A stretch of DNA of 64,000 nucleotides, from positions 124,001 through 188,000 of the forward strand of contig NZ_PDWO01000001.1 of NCBI RefSeq assembly GCF_010211765.1, in the 5' to 3' direction. The position numbers and the translations under genes were made by a program. Positions 17,173 through 26,794 of this stretch are shown here, piece after piece. Every line of letters begins with the position of its first letter. Position 1 is the stretch's first letter. This DNA is from Pseudoxanthomonas kaohsiungensis. Lineage in GTDB: Bacteria > Pseudomonadota > Gammaproteobacteria > Xanthomonadales > Xanthomonadaceae. The notes beneath the pieces are model-generated. The model saw nothing but the letters and a program-made list of their open reading frames with translations. It did not search any database and had not been told where the DNA came from.

Positions 17173-18900
17173 CTAGGGCGGGCCGGCCAGGGGCTGGCGT
17201 TCGCGGTGCGTGCGGAAGGCCTGGCGGATGTGCTCGCGCAGCTCGTCGTCGTTCCACGGCTTGGTCAGGAAGCGGTAGATCGCGCCGCGGTTGATCGCGT
17301 CGGTCACCGTGGCCAGGTCGGTGTAGCCGGACAGGACCATGCGCACGGTATCGGGGTAGAGCATCTTCACCCGGCCCAGGAATTCGGTGCCGCTCATGTC
17401 CGACATGCGCTGGTCGGACAGGATCACCTGGACCTCGTTGGTCGCCAGCAGGTCGAACGCATCGCGCACGTTGCCCGCCGCCAGGATCCGGTAGCCGTCG
17501 CGGCGGAACAGGCGCACCAGCGAGCGCAGCACGTTCTCCTCGTCGTCGACCAGCAGCAGGGTCTGGTCCTGCTTGCTGGCCGCGAACAGCTCCGGGCGCA
17601 GGTAGCGGCGGCGCAGGGTGGTGCTGGCCATGTCGGCGGGCATCGGCTCGCCGAACAGGTAGCCCTGGAACATGTCGCAGTCGCTGCGGCGCAGGTAGCC
17701 CAGCTGGGCCTCGGTCTCCACGCCGTTGGCCACGACCTTCATGTTGAGCTGGTGGCCCATGGCGATGATCGCGCGCACGATCGCCGCCTCGCGCTCGCCG
17801 GCGGGCGAGCTGCGGATGAAGCTGCGGTCGATCTTCAGCTTGTCGACCGGGTAGCGCACCAGCGAGCTGAGGCTCGAGTCGCCGGTGCCGAAGTTGTCCA
17901 GGGCCAGGCCCACGCCTTCGCGGCGCAGCGCCACCAGGCCCTCGTACACCGGGGTGACGTTGGCCGCCAGCGCGCTCTCGTTGATCTCCAGCACCAGCGA
18001 CTCCGGCGGCACCCCGGCGCGCATCAGCAGCGCCAGCACCTCGTCGGGGAAGCCGGGCCGCTGCAACTGCAGCGTCGATACGTTCACCGTGACGAACAGG
18101 TCGTCGAATCCCGATTCGCGCCACTGCCTTACCTGCTCGATCGCGTTCTCCAGCACCCAGCCGCCGATCTGCACGATCACGCCCAGGCGCTCGGCGGTCG
18201 GCATGAACCGCTCCGGCACCAGCATGCCCAGGCTCGGCGACTGCCAGCGCAGCAACGCCTCCATGCCGATCACGCGGCCGTCGCGGGCGCTGATTTCCGG
18301 CTGGAACCTCAGCCGCAGCTCGCCGTTCGGGACCGCGTCGACGATCTGCCGCGCGATCACGCTCTCGTTGTGGACGTTCTGCAGGCTCTGGCCGCCGTAG
18401 AACTGGATCCGCTCGTCGCTGTGGCCGACCTGGCGCGCGGCGATCTCCGCGTGGCGCAGCAGGGTGTCCGCGTCCTGGCCGTGCTCCGGGCAGCAGCTCA
18501 CGCCCAGCTTGACCGTCAGGAACAGGGTGTAGGGCAGGACGCTCAGCGGTTGTTCGGCCTCGCGCTGCAGGTCCCGGGCCAGGTCGCTCGCGTCCGGACC
18601 GCCGGCGGGCAACGGGATCGCCGCCACGAATTCGTCGCTGCCGTGCCGCCACAGGTGGCCGCGGCCGTGCAGCCAGGCCTCGAGCCGGCGCGCGAGCAGG
18701 TCCAGGGCCAGGTCGCCGACGGCCACGCTCATGTTCTCGTTGACCGAGGCGAAATGGTCGATGTCCAGGTGGACCACCATCAGCCGCGGGCCACCGGCGA
18801 TCGCGTCCTCGACCAGGCGCTGCAGCACCGGGTGCCCGGCCCCGAGGCGGGCGGGCCCGGGCGTGGCGGACGGGGCGGGGTAGGGAAGGTGGCCGGACAT
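17173..18900 (-). CDS. ravR: GGDEF-EAL-receiver response regulator, RavR-like, with degenerate active sites
   Basis: The 575-residue protein has a GGDEF-like domain (about 35-165, motif GSDEF at 87-91), an EAL domain (about 180-430) and a C-terminal receiver (447-565; acidic Asp453/Asp454, phosphoacceptor Asp497). This order and the neighbouring multi-PAS kinase match RavR of Xanthomonas, a c-di-GMP regulator of virulence and motility. The EAL motif itself (E215) and the Asn, Glu and Lys ligands remain, but the DDFGTG motif reads D336-N337-FGTG and EGVE reads N393-GVE, removing a metal ligand and the presumed catalytic base. It starts seven bases after the kinase gene stop. The symbol rests on architecture and context. 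Confidence 0.85.
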   Translation of the reverse strand: MSGHLPYPAPSATPGPARLGAGHPVLQRLVEDAIAGGPRLMVVHLDIDHFASVNENMSVAVGDLALDLLARRLEAWLHGRGHLWRHGSDEFVAAIPLPAGGPDASDLARDLQREAEQPLSVLPYTLFLTVKLGVSCCPEHGQDADTLLRHAEIAARQVGHSDERIQFYGGQSLQNVHNESVIARQIVDAVPNGELRLRFQPEISARDGRVIGMEALLRWQSPSLGMLVPERFMPTAERLGVIVQIGGWVLENAIEQVRQWRESGFDDLFVTVNVSTLQLQRPGFPDEVLALLMRAGVPPESLVLEINESALAANVTPVYEGLVALRREGVGLALDNFGTGDSSLSSLVRYPVDKLKIDRSFIRSSPAGEREAAIVRAIIAMGHQLNMKVVANGVETEAQLGYLRRSDCDMFQGYLFGEPMPADMASTTLRRRYLRPELFAASKQDQTLLLVDDEENVLRSLVRLFRRDGYRILAAGNVRDAFDLLATNEVQVILSDQRMSDMSGTEFLGRVKMLYPDTVRMVLSGYTDLATVTDAINRGAIYRFLTKPWNDDELREHIRQAFRTHRERQPLAGPP

Positions 18901-18907
18901 CCAGGCG

Positions 18908-20974
18908 TCAGTCCGCGAGCTGCTGGTCGTACGGCAGGTCGAGTTCGATCCGGGTGCCGCGCCCGGGCAGGGCGTCGATGCGCAACTGCCCGCCCACGCC
19001 CTGCGCGCGCTCGCGCATGATCACCAGCCCCAGACCCTGCGCCTGGGACGGCTCGAACCCGCGTCCGTCGTCCTCGATGCGCAGGTGGAGCCAGGCGCCG
19101 TCCACGTCGGCCAGGGCCACGCCGACATTGCGCGCGCCGGCGTGGCGCATCACGTTGGTCAGCCCCTCCTGCGCGATCCGGAAGCAGGCCTGCTCGACTT
19201 CCCGATGCGGACGCTGGCGCAGCGGCTGGATGTCCAGCCGCAGGTGCACCGGCGAGTTGCGCAGGAGCACGCCGGCATGCCAGCGCAGCGCCGCCTCCAG
19301 GCCGAGCGCGTCCAGTTGCGGCGGGCGCAGCAGGGTGGAGAGGTTGCGCAGCTTGTCCAGCGTCGCGTCGGCCAGTCCGGCGAGCGCCTGCAGGTCCTCG
19401 AGCCGGCGGGCGCCGTCCTCCTCGCCCATGGCCGCGTGCGCGGACAGCTTCATCGCGGTGATCGCCTGGCCGATGTCGTCGTGCAGCTCGCGCGAGATCG
19501 CCCGGCGCTCGTCCTCCTGGGCGGTGAACAGCTGGCGGCCCATGGCCTGCAGTTCCTGGTTGCTGGCGGCCAGCGCGATGCGCATGCGCTCGGGCTCGCT
19601 CAGGTCCCGCACCACCAGCAGCTTGCAGTCCTGCCCGCCGTAGCGCGCGTTGCTGCAGGAAACCGATACCCGGAAGCAGCTGCCGTCGCCGCGGCGCATC
19701 CGTGGCGAGGGTTCGCTGCCGGTGCCGGCCTGCATGTAGTCGCGCAGCGCCGGCAGGTCCTCTTCCAGGACCAGCGACGAAAGCGGCTCACCGAGCAGCA
19801 TCTCGGTGCGGCGCCCGAACAGGCCTGCGCAGGCGGGGTTGGCGTAGATCACGTGCTCGGCCGACAGCAGCATCACCCCGTCGGGCAGGATCCGCATCAG
19901 CTCGGCGAACTGCTGCTCGCGCTCGCCGAGCAGGCGCCGCGTCTGCTGCTCTTCGGTCACGTCTTGGGCGGTGCCGCGCAGGATCCAGCGGCGGTCCTCC
20001 TCGACCCGCTGCACGCGCACGCGCAGCAGGCGCTCCTGGCCGCCCGCGCCGAGGAACGGCAGCAGCACGTCCATCTTCTGCAGCTGCCCCGCGCCCAGCT
20101 CGTCGAGCATGTGTTCGAGCCGCGACTGGGTATCGGCGTTGGCCGCGACCAGCACCTCCTCCAGGGCCCGGGGCCGGTCGTCGTCGCCGGCCTGGTCGAC
20201 CAGGCGCAGCAGGATCGGGCTGAAATGGCCGCGCCGGGTCCGTGCGTCGACCTCGAACGAGCCCAGGCGCGCCAGCCGCTGCGCCTCCTGCAGGCGGGAC
20301 ATGGCGTGTTCGCGCGAGCGCTGCGACTGCAGCTCGGCGGTGCGGTCGTGCATCACGATCAGGCGGATGCGCTGGCCATCGGACAGGACCAGTTCCGAAC
20401 TGCGCATCTCCACGTCGCGGAAGCTGCCATCGCTGGTGCGCAGGCGATCGATGCGCGCGCAGGGCTGGCCCGGCGCGGCCCGGATCGCGGCGATCCCCTC
20501 TTCGAAGTGGCCGCGGCTTTCGGCCGGCCAGAGCATGTGCAGTTCCATGCCGCGCAGCTCGCCGCGGGACCAGCCCAGGAATTCGCTCGCCGCCGGATTG
20601 GCGTCCACGATCCGCAGCGACTCCGGATCGTAGGTCCACATCGGGCTGGTGTTGCACTCGAACATCTCGCGGTAGCGCGCTTCCGAGTCGGTGATCCGGC
20701 GCTGGGCCTCCAGCAGGCGCTCCACCAGTGGCCGCAGCAGCAGGTAGAGCAGCACGCCGGTGCCGACCATGTAGGCCACGCCCTTCCACATCTGCCAGCG
20801 GGTGATGGCCGCGGCGTCGTCGAACAGCGCGGCGGTGAGCTGGTCGCTGAACAGGATCCAGCAGATCCCCAGCAGGACGTACAGCAGCGGGATGCGCCAG
20901 ACCAGGGCACGCGCCCGCGGCACGACCACCGGCCGCGCGGCGTCGCCTTCCATCGCTTCGTCCTGCTGCCGCAT
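18908..20974 (-). CDS. ravS: Membrane multi-PAS sensor histidine kinase, RavS-like
   Basis: The 688-residue kinase has two N-terminal membrane helices (about 25-45 and 68-90), at least two or three PAS/PAC modules (about 105-455), and a HisKA_3-type core with phosphoacceptor His in RRAISRELHDDIGQ near residue 500. The ATP lid region has RIEDDGRGFEP and QGLGLVIMRERAQGVGG, as in NarX-like kinases. ATG 20974 is preferred over an upstream TTG because GAGGGGG lies about six bases before it. It directly precedes the RavR-like regulator in one operon, which is its likely partner. Confidence 0.87.
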   Translation of the reverse strand: MRQQDEAMEGDAARPVVVPRARALVWRIPLLYVLLGICWILFSDQLTAALFDDAAAITRWQMWKGVAYMVGTGVLLYLLLRPLVERLLEAQRRITDSEARYREMFECNTSPMWTYDPESLRIVDANPAASEFLGWSRGELRGMELHMLWPAESRGHFEEGIAAIRAAPGQPCARIDRLRTSDGSFRDVEMRSSELVLSDGQRIRLIVMHDRTAELQSQRSREHAMSRLQEAQRLARLGSFEVDARTRRGHFSPILLRLVDQAGDDDRPRALEEVLVAANADTQSRLEHMLDELGAGQLQKMDVLLPFLGAGGQERLLRVRVQRVEEDRRWILRGTAQDVTEEQQTRRLLGEREQQFAELMRILPDGVMLLSAEHVIYANPACAGLFGRRTEMLLGEPLSSLVLEEDLPALRDYMQAGTGSEPSPRMRRGDGSCFRVSVSCSNARYGGQDCKLLVVRDLSEPERMRIALAASNQELQAMGRQLFTAQEDERRAISRELHDDIGQAITAMKLSAHAAMGEEDGARRLEDLQALAGLADATLDKLRNLSTLLRPPQLDALGLEAALRWHAGVLLRNSPVHLRLDIQPLRQRPHREVEQACFRIAQEGLTNVMRHAGARNVGVALADVDGAWLHLRIEDDGRGFEPSQAQGLGLVIMRERAQGVGGQLRIDALPGRGTRIELDLPYDQQLAD

Positions 20975-21111
20975 CCAATCCCCCTCTGCCTTGCCGGGCA
21001 AGCATATCAGTGCGCCAAGCGGTCACGTCGCAGGCCAGCCGCTCAAAAAACGCGGGCGTCGGCCGCTACCTGCATGACGGCCCGCTGCGGGCGATTGCAT
21101 GGAGTGCTGGC

Positions 21112-23901
21112 GTGGATTCAGGGGCGATCGCGAGCCTGATGCAGCACCCGATCGAGAGTGCGCTTCTGGTGCTGGACCGCGACGGCATGCCGCTGGCCGC
21201 CAATCCGGCCGCGCAGGCGCTCGGCCTGCAGGCATCGGCCGCGCGCTACGCGCCGGTGCTGCGCGACCTGCGCGAGCTCCTCGCCGACGGCCGCCTGCAG
21301 GCGGTGGCCTGCAGCCTGCCCGGGCCGCAGCGCCGGCTCGACGGCTGGCTGCGGGCGGTGCGGGCGCCGGAGGGCGGCGTGCTCGCCTACACCCTGGGGA
21401 TTCCCGACCCGGAGGATTCCGGCCGCTGGCAGGTGGCGCTGGACAGCGCCGGGCACGGACTGTGGGACTGGGACATCGCCGCCAACCGCATCTTCCGCTC
21501 CGAGAGCTGGCTGGCGATGCTCGGCTACACCGCCGACGACGTTCCCGACGCGAACCTGGAATCGGCGCTGGCCCTGGTCCATCCGGACGACATCGAGCGG
21601 GTGCGGGCCGCGGTACGCGCGCACCTGGACGGCCACAGCCCCATGTACGCCGGCGAACACCGGGTACGCCACGCCGACGGCAGCTGGCGCTGGGTCCGCG
21701 ACAGCGGCCGGGTGGTGTCCTGGTCGGCCGACGGCCGGCCGCTGCGGATGGTCGGCACGCACACCGCCATCGACGCGCAGAAGCAGCTCGAGGGCGAGCT
21801 GCGCAAGCAGCAGGCGCTGCTCGAGGAGATCCAGCGGCTGGCAGCGATGGTGCCCTGGTCCTGGGATCCGGAGACCGACACCGGCTGGTGGCCCGATGAC
21901 CTCTATCGCCTGACCGGCCACCCGCGCCAGGAGGGCGATTCGGCGCGCGCCTGGCTGCGGCGGATGCCGCGGCCCGCCGCCAGCGCGCTGCGCCGGGCCT
22001 GGCGCCGCATGCGTCGCGATGGCCAGCCGGTGCAGTTCGACCTGGTGCTCGACGGCCCGCAAGGCGAGCCGCTGCAGGTCCTGGCCTGGGCCCGGCCGGA
22101 GCTCGACGCCGGCGGCCACATCGTGCGCGTACTCGGGCAGCTGCAGGACGTGACCGGCCAGCGCCGCGCCGATGCGCTGCTGCGCTGGCGCACCGAGCTG
22201 CTCGACCGGGTGTCATCGCTGGGCCACATCGGCGGATGCGAGATCGAGCCGGTCAGCCGGCGGGTGCAGTGGACCGAGGAGTGCTACCGGATCCACGGCA
22301 TGCCGCACGGCCCGCTCACTCTGGACGATGCGCTGGCGCTGTACACCCGCGACTCGCGCGAGGCGTTCGAGGGCGCGCTGCGCCGGCTGGCCGCCGGCGG
22401 CGCGCCCGAGCAGCTGGAGCTGTGCTTCTACCGCCACAGCGGCCAGCGCGTCTGGGTGCAGGTGATGGTGGAGATGGACCGGCGCGAGGGCATGGTGCCG
22501 CGGCTGGTCGCCCTGTACCGGGACATCACCCGCGAGCGCGAGACCAGCGAGCGGATCGAACTGCTGTCCCACTACGACCTGTTGACCGGCCTTCCCAACC
22601 GCTTCCTGCTGCGTGCGCAGACCGAGGAGGCGATCCTCGCCAGCCATGACCGCGCCGGCAGCGGCCTGGCGCTGCTGCTGCTGGACCTGGACGGCTTCAA
22701 GGGCATCAACGATTCCTTCGGCCACGCCGCCGGCGACGCCATGCTCAAGGCCGCGGCGGGGCGCATGCACCACGCGCTGGGCAGCGGCGAGCTGTTCGGG
22801 CGGCTGGGTGGCGACGAGTTCCTGGTGGTGATGCGCGGCCCGGCCGATCCGGCGATGGCCGAGGACCTGGCGCGGCGGTTGATCGCGGTGCTGGCCGAAC
22901 CATTGGCGTTCGGCAGCGAACAGCTCAAGGTCGGCGCCAGCGTGGGCATCGCCCTGCTCGGTCGCGACGGGCACGCGTTCGACGACCTGCTGCGCGCGGC
23001 CCACGCCGCCCTGCACGCGGCGCGCGAGCAGGGCCGCAACAGTTGCCAGCTGCACAACGAGGACATCCAGCGGCACGCCCGTCGCCGCCTCGAGATCGAG
23101 CACTCCCTGCGCGGTGCGCTGGAGCGCGAGGAATTCAGCCTGGTCTACCAGCCTCAGGTCAGCCTGCGCGACGGCCAGGCGCCGGGCGTGGAAGCCCTGT
23201 TGCGCTGGCACAGGCCGGCCGGCGCCTGCCATCCCGGGGAGTTCATTCCCGTCGCCGAGCAGTGCGGCGAGATCGTCCGCCTCGGCGACTGGGTGATCGC
23301 GCAGGCCTGCCGCCAGGCGGTGGCCTGGCACGCCGCCGGGCTGGACTTCGGCCGGATCGCGGTCAACGTCTCGGGCGTGCAGCTGCGCGACCGCGGCTTC
23401 GCCGAACGCGTGGTGACGCTGTGCCAGCGCGCCGGCTGGCCCCCGGGCCGGCTGGAGCTGGAGCTGACCGAATCAGCGCTGATCGTCGACAGCGACAGCC
23501 TGCGCCACTGCTTCTCGGTCTTCGAACGCCACGGCGTGCAACTGGCGGTGGACGACTTCGGCACCGGCTTCTCCAACCTGCAGTACCTGAACCGGTTCCC
23601 GGTCCAGCGCCTGAAGATCGACCGCAGCTTCGTCACCGACATGCTGCGCGATGCCAATGCCGGCGAAGTCACCCAGGCGATCATCCACCTCGGCCATGCG
23701 CTGGGCATGCGGGTGGTCGCCGAGGGCGTGGAGACGCTGGAGGAGCAGGCGCAGCTGGCGCGCTGGGGCTGCGACGAGATCCAGGGCTACCTCTACACCC
23801 GGCCGCTGCCGCCGCGCGAGCTGGCGCAATGGCTGCGCCAGCTGTCCATCGAGCCGCTGTCGGGCGCCTGGATCCCGGGACTGGCCGGCCGCAACCTCTG
23901 A
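21112..23901 (+). CDS. PAS-GGDEF-EAL c-di-GMP turnover protein
   Basis: This is a 929-residue protein with an N-terminal PAS-like segment, two to three further PAS/PAC modules (about 95-515), a GGDEF domain with an intact motif at 566-570, and an EAL domain with the motif at 694-696. The EAL signature set is complete (VDDFGTGFSNL, KIDRSFV, VVAEGVET), unlike the neighbouring RavR-like protein. There is no I-site RxxD before GGDEF. GTG 21112 has GGAG nearby; GTG 21010 and ATG 21139 are alternatives. It is divergent from the kinase gene. Confidence 0.87.
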   Translation: MDSGAIASLMQHPIESALLVLDRDGMPLAANPAAQALGLQASAARYAPVLRDLRELLADGRLQAVACSLPGPQRRLDGWLRAVRAPEGGVLAYTLGIPDPEDSGRWQVALDSAGHGLWDWDIAANRIFRSESWLAMLGYTADDVPDANLESALALVHPDDIERVRAAVRAHLDGHSPMYAGEHRVRHADGSWRWVRDSGRVVSWSADGRPLRMVGTHTAIDAQKQLEGELRKQQALLEEIQRLAAMVPWSWDPETDTGWWPDDLYRLTGHPRQEGDSARAWLRRMPRPAASALRRAWRRMRRDGQPVQFDLVLDGPQGEPLQVLAWARPELDAGGHIVRVLGQLQDVTGQRRADALLRWRTELLDRVSSLGHIGGCEIEPVSRRVQWTEECYRIHGMPHGPLTLDDALALYTRDSREAFEGALRRLAAGGAPEQLELCFYRHSGQRVWVQVMVEMDRREGMVPRLVALYRDITRERETSERIELLSHYDLLTGLPNRFLLRAQTEEAILASHDRAGSGLALLLLDLDGFKGINDSFGHAAGDAMLKAAAGRMHHALGSGELFGRLGGDEFLVVMRGPADPAMAEDLARRLIAVLAEPLAFGSEQLKVGASVGIALLGRDGHAFDDLLRAAHAALHAAREQGRNSCQLHNEDIQRHARRRLEIEHSLRGALEREEFSLVYQPQVSLRDGQAPGVEALLRWHRPAGACHPGEFIPVAEQCGEIVRLGDWVIAQACRQAVAWHAAGLDFGRIAVNVSGVQLRDRGFAERVVTLCQRAGWPPGRLELELTESALIVDSDSLRHCFSVFERHGVQLAVDDFGTGFSNLQYLNRFPVQRLKIDRSFVTDMLRDANAGEVTQAIIHLGHALGMRVVAEGVETLEEQAQLARWGCDEIQGYLYTRPLPPRELAQWLRQLSIEPLSGAWIPGLAGRNL

Positions 23902-24400
23902 CGGTGCCACACGCCGGCAAGCGCCGGCACCGCCGCCATCGCCAGCGGCCCTGGCCACCGTCGCACCGCAACGGCCAAACGCCATTGTCGCCGCCGTGCG
24001 CCCGGCGGCGCCGCAGCGGCGGCGGTGCGCAGCATCGCGGGCACGCTTGCCGAAGTCGGCGGACACGCCGTACACCATGCCTGGACCGCGGTGCGCGCAG
24101 CGACGCCACGCGGAGCCGTAGCCTGACGAGGTGACCGATGGGCAGGCGAGGGCGGCGTGCCGCTCTTTCCATGGTGCGCCCGAACCTGTCCGCGGCCGTG
24201 GGTGCTTTCGATCGTCCCGGAGACCGTTCCGACGGGGCGGGAAGTGGGCGTTGCAGTTCAAGGCCTGGATCGCGCGCCCGCCTCGACGGGCGCGGGACGC
24301 CTGGCGCCGTGCGGTCAGCCAGGTGCGCATGCGCTGCCGGCGGTGCTCCATCCCACCAGGGACGCGTGCCCGGGCTGCAGCTACGCCGGAGCCGGTCCGC
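23902..24400. other. 500-base gap without a supported gene
   Basis: The stretch between the GGDEF-EAL gene and the small minus-strand gene has high GC and an imperfect GGTGCC/GGCACC hairpin just after the stop (about 23904-23933) that may end transcription. Open frames here lack ribosome sites and family-like sequence. I see nothing else. Confidence 0.5.
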
Positions 24401-24613
24401 TCAGCGCGGCGGCGTACCCAGGTCCCAGTGGATGCACGCCAGCAGGGTGTCGTCCTGCTCGTACCCGGCGCCGGCCAGGGGCCGGGCGGCCGACAGCTCC
24501 TGTATCGCGAGCTGTTCCAGGCGCGCGAGGGCGACCTTGTCCACCGGCTTGCCGGGGTGGGCGGTGGACGTGTCCGCCGCCTGCCGCGCCGTTGCCAGCT
24601 GATCCTCGTCCAT
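24401..24613 (-). CDS. Small acidic protein of unknown function downstream of a chemoreceptor
   Basis: This predicted 70-residue soluble protein begins MDEDQLATARQAADTS and ends HWDLGTPPR. It has no signal peptide or motif I recognise. GAGG six bases before the ATG and normal codon bias support it as real. It lies 98 bases after the chemoreceptor stop on the same strand, with a strong hairpin between them, so it may be partly co-transcribed. The function is unknown. Confidence 0.6.
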   Translation of the reverse strand: MDEDQLATARQAADTSTAHPGKPVDKVALARLEQLAIQELSAARPLAGAGYEQDDTLLACIHWDLGTPPR

Positions 24614-24639
24614 GACGGCCTCGCTGCGGATACAGGCGA

Positions 24640-24664
24640 AGGCCCCGGCGTGCGGCCGGGGCCT
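24640..24664 (-). terminator. Hairpin after the chemoreceptor gene
   Basis: Perfect 10-base arms AGGCCCCGGC and GCCGGGGCCT are separated by five bases. No U-run follows, so it may be a weak terminator or attenuator before the small downstream gene. Confidence 0.5.
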
Positions 24665-24711
24665 GGAAGCGGTCCATCCGGACCGCGACGGCATCACCGC
24701 CGGTGCAGTGC

Positions 24712-25905
24712 TCAGAACAGCTCGACCGTACCGGCGCCCATGGTCTGCTGTGCGACCGGCTTGTGCGGCGGCGCTTCCCATTCGCCGCGCAGGTCGCGCA
24801 GGCGCTGGCCCAGGCGTTGCAGGGCGCGCAGCACGTCTTCGTCGCCGGCGCCGTTGCTGCGGTGGAGCAGGTCCTGCAGGGCCAGGGCTTCGCGGTTGAT
24901 CGCGTCGAGCCGGTCCAGGTGCACGTGCGCTCCGCCCAGGGCCTGGGTGGCGATGTCCTCGAACTGCAGGGCGCGCACGGCCTCGGCGACGGAGCCGTCG
25001 ATGGCGCGGCCGCACTCGGAGATCTCGCGCATGCCGTCGCCCAGGGAACTGTTGATCGCGGCCACGTTCTGCAGCATCTGCGCGGCCTCGGCACGCGCTT
25101 CGCGCGAGCGGTCCAGGTCGCGGGAGGCCATCTGGGTGACGGTCTCGCGCACCTTGGCGATGGCGTCCTTGGAGCTGTGCGCCAGCTTGCGGATCTGTTC
25201 GTTGAAGGTGGTCGAGCGTTCCGACAGGTTGCGCACCTCGTCGGCGACCACCGCGAAGCCGCGACCGGCCTCGCCGGCCCGGGCCGCCTCGATGGCCGCG
25301 TTCAGCGCCAGCAGGTTGGTCTGGTCGGCGATCGACTTGACGTCCTCCAGCAGGGCGAAGATGCCGTCCAGGTGCTGGGCCATCTGGTCGATGTGCTGCA
25401 CGGTGACCGTGCTCTGGCCGGCGACCTGTTCCAGCGCCTCCACCAGCTGCTCCATGCGCGAGCTGGCGTGCTGGGCGAAGCGGGCCACGTCGACCCCGCC
25501 GCTGCCGTCCTGGTCGGCGATGATCCGGGCCATGGCCGTACCCTGCTGGCGCGACTTGCGGTTCATCGCGTCGAAGCTGGCGCCGAGCCCGGCGACGGCC
25601 TGCCGGATCAGGTCGCGGGCACGCTCGACTTCCTGGCGCGAACCATCGATCTCCTTGCCGACGAAGCTGCGCAGCTCGGCGAGCAGTTGTTCCTGCTCGC
25701 GCATCACGCGCTGGTGCTCCGGCGATTGCGTCGCCAGTCCGCTGCCGCGCAGCAGCAGCCAGGCGGCGAAGCCGAACCAGCTCAGGGTGAGCGTGGTGAG
25801 GATCGCCCAGCGTACCGGTGTCGGCCAGTCAAGGCCGAAGGCAAGGGGGGCGAGGAGGGTCAGCGCCAGCGGCGCGGCCATACGGATTAGCAAGCGGGAG
25901 TCCAT
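24712..25905 (-). CDS. Methyl-accepting chemotaxis protein without periplasmic sensor
   Basis: The 397-residue receptor has two closely spaced membrane helices (about 6-24 and 30-50) with almost no periplasmic loop, then a long cytoplasmic coiled coil with the kinase-control tip ([20 protein letters not shown] and [16 protein letters not shown], about 187-230). It probably senses a cytoplasmic or membrane signal. ATG 25905 fits a sigma-28 promoter at 25934-25960. Upstream in-frame codons before it are not needed. Confidence 0.9.
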   Translation of the reverse strand: MDSRLLIRMAAPLALTLLAPLAFGLDWPTPVRWAILTTLTLSWFGFAAWLLLRGSGLATQSPEHQRVMREQEQLLAELRSFVGKEIDGSRQEVERARDLIRQAVAGLGASFDAMNRKSRQQGTAMARIIADQDGSGGVDVARFAQHASSRMEQLVEALEQVAGQSTVTVQHIDQMAQHLDGIFALLEDVKSIADQTNLLALNAAIEAARAGEAGRGFAVVADEVRNLSERSTTFNEQIRKLAHSSKDAIAKVRETVTQMASRDLDRSREARAEAAQMLQNVAAINSSLGDGMREISECGRAIDGSVAEAVRALQFEDIATQALGGAHVHLDRLDAINREALALQDLLHRSNGAGDEDVLRALQRLGQRLRDLRGEWEAPPHKPVAQQTMGAGTVELF

Positions 25906-25933
25906 GGGCGATCTCTGCGGAACCACGTGAGCA

Positions 25934-25960
25934 GTATCGGCCGCCCACCCGGTGCCTTTA
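25934..25960 (-). promoter_or_regulatory. Sigma-28 promoter of the chemoreceptor gene
   Basis: The minus strand has TAAA, 15 bases, then GCCGATAC. Both boxes match the FliA consensus except for the last -10 base. The start codon is 29 bases from the -10. Confidence 0.85.
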
Positions 25961-26043
25961 GCCGACTTGCCGCCCGGTGTTGGACGCACCACGCCGGTCC
26001 ATGGCTTGTGTCGCCGCGCAAGCGCCGCAGCAGGGGACGCCGC

Positions 26044-26658
26044 TCAGCGCAGGTGCCGGGCCACCGACTCGACCATCGCCCGGCGCGCGAACAGGAACTG
26101 CCACTGGCTGCCGCCCAGCTGCCGCCAGAGCAGGGCCGAACGCACCGCGGCCAGCAACAGCGCGCGGATCTCCGAAACCACGCCGGCCTGGCCCAGGTAG
26201 TGCGGATTGCCCTGGACCATGATCCGCGGCCGCAGGTGGCTGATGGTGTCGGCGTACAGGCCGCCCAGCGCCGCCAGCACCTCGGGGTGGCCGCAGCCGA
26301 GCGATGCGGCCTGCGCCGACAGCGCATCGAGGCCGTTGCCGACCGCGGCCAGGGTGTTGGGTTCGCCCGAGAAGCGCCGTTCCAGCTGCAGCGTGGCCAG
26401 CGCCAGGCGCGGCAGCAGCGGGTCCTCGCTGCGGTTGGAGAGGTAGTCCCCCAGTGCACGCAGCCCCGGCTCCAGCACGCGCGCGCCGTCGCCGTAGACC
26501 TCGGCGGCCGACCCGGCGTCGATCCGGAACACGCTCTCCAGCACGGGGAGGGCGGCGGCATCCTGGCTCTGTCCGGTTTCGGCGATGCGGCGTACCTGTT
26601 GCAGGGCCTGGGCCAGGCCGGCCAGGGCCAGCACGCGGTCGTCGTAGGAAAAGTTCAT
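26044..26658 (-). CDS. hflD: HflD homologue (lysogenization regulator family)
   Basis: This 204-residue helical protein matches the HflD/YcfC family, known in E. coli to interact with lambda CII at the membrane. Its landmarks are [25 protein letters not shown] near the N-terminus, LESVFRIDA, and [21 protein letters not shown] toward the C-terminus. It follows mnmA in the conserved nudJ-mnmA-hflD order, 136 bases away. A TAGAAT box at 26666-26671 lies seven bases before the ATG with no Shine-Dalgarno, suggesting its own leaderless transcript. Confidence 0.9.
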   Translation of the reverse strand: MNFSYDDRVLALAGLAQALQQVRRIAETGQSQDAAALPVLESVFRIDAGSAAEVYGDGARVLEPGLRALGDYLSNRSEDPLLPRLALATLQLERRFSGEPNTLAAVGNGLDALSAQAASLGCGHPEVLAALGGLYADTISHLRPRIMVQGNPHYLGQAGVVSEIRALLLAAVRSALLWRQLGGSQWQFLFARRAMVESVARHLR

Positions 26659-26665
26659 GCGCGGC

Positions 26666-26671
26666 ATTCTA
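26666..26671 (-). promoter_or_regulatory. -10 box of hflD (leaderless candidate)
   Basis: TAGAAT on the minus strand ends seven bases before the hflD ATG. No good -35 can be named. Confidence 0.45.
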
Positions 26672-26715
26672 ACCGGGCATCTCCCGCGCCTGCGGCGGAG
26701 GGCCCTCGCAGGACA

Positions 26716-26790
26716 CGGTTCGCGGGCGAGCCGAGCGCCGGCATCGCGATGCCTCAACCGGCCGACGAGGCTCGCTCGCGGGCGAACCCG
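26716..26790. repeat. Imperfect REP-like inverted repeat between mnmA and hflD
   Basis: GGTTCGCGGGCGAGCC at 26718-26733 is imperfectly mirrored by GGCTCGCTCGCGGGCGAACC at 26769-26788. It is a palindrome of the type that often fills Lysobacteraceae intergenic gaps. Confidence 0.5.
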
Positions 26791-26794
26791 GCGC

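Noticed and set aside
21010-21111. Upstream GTG start of the PAS-GGDEF-EAL gene
   Set aside because: The extra 34 residues are not domain-like, and the region would leave almost no room for the divergent kinase promoter.
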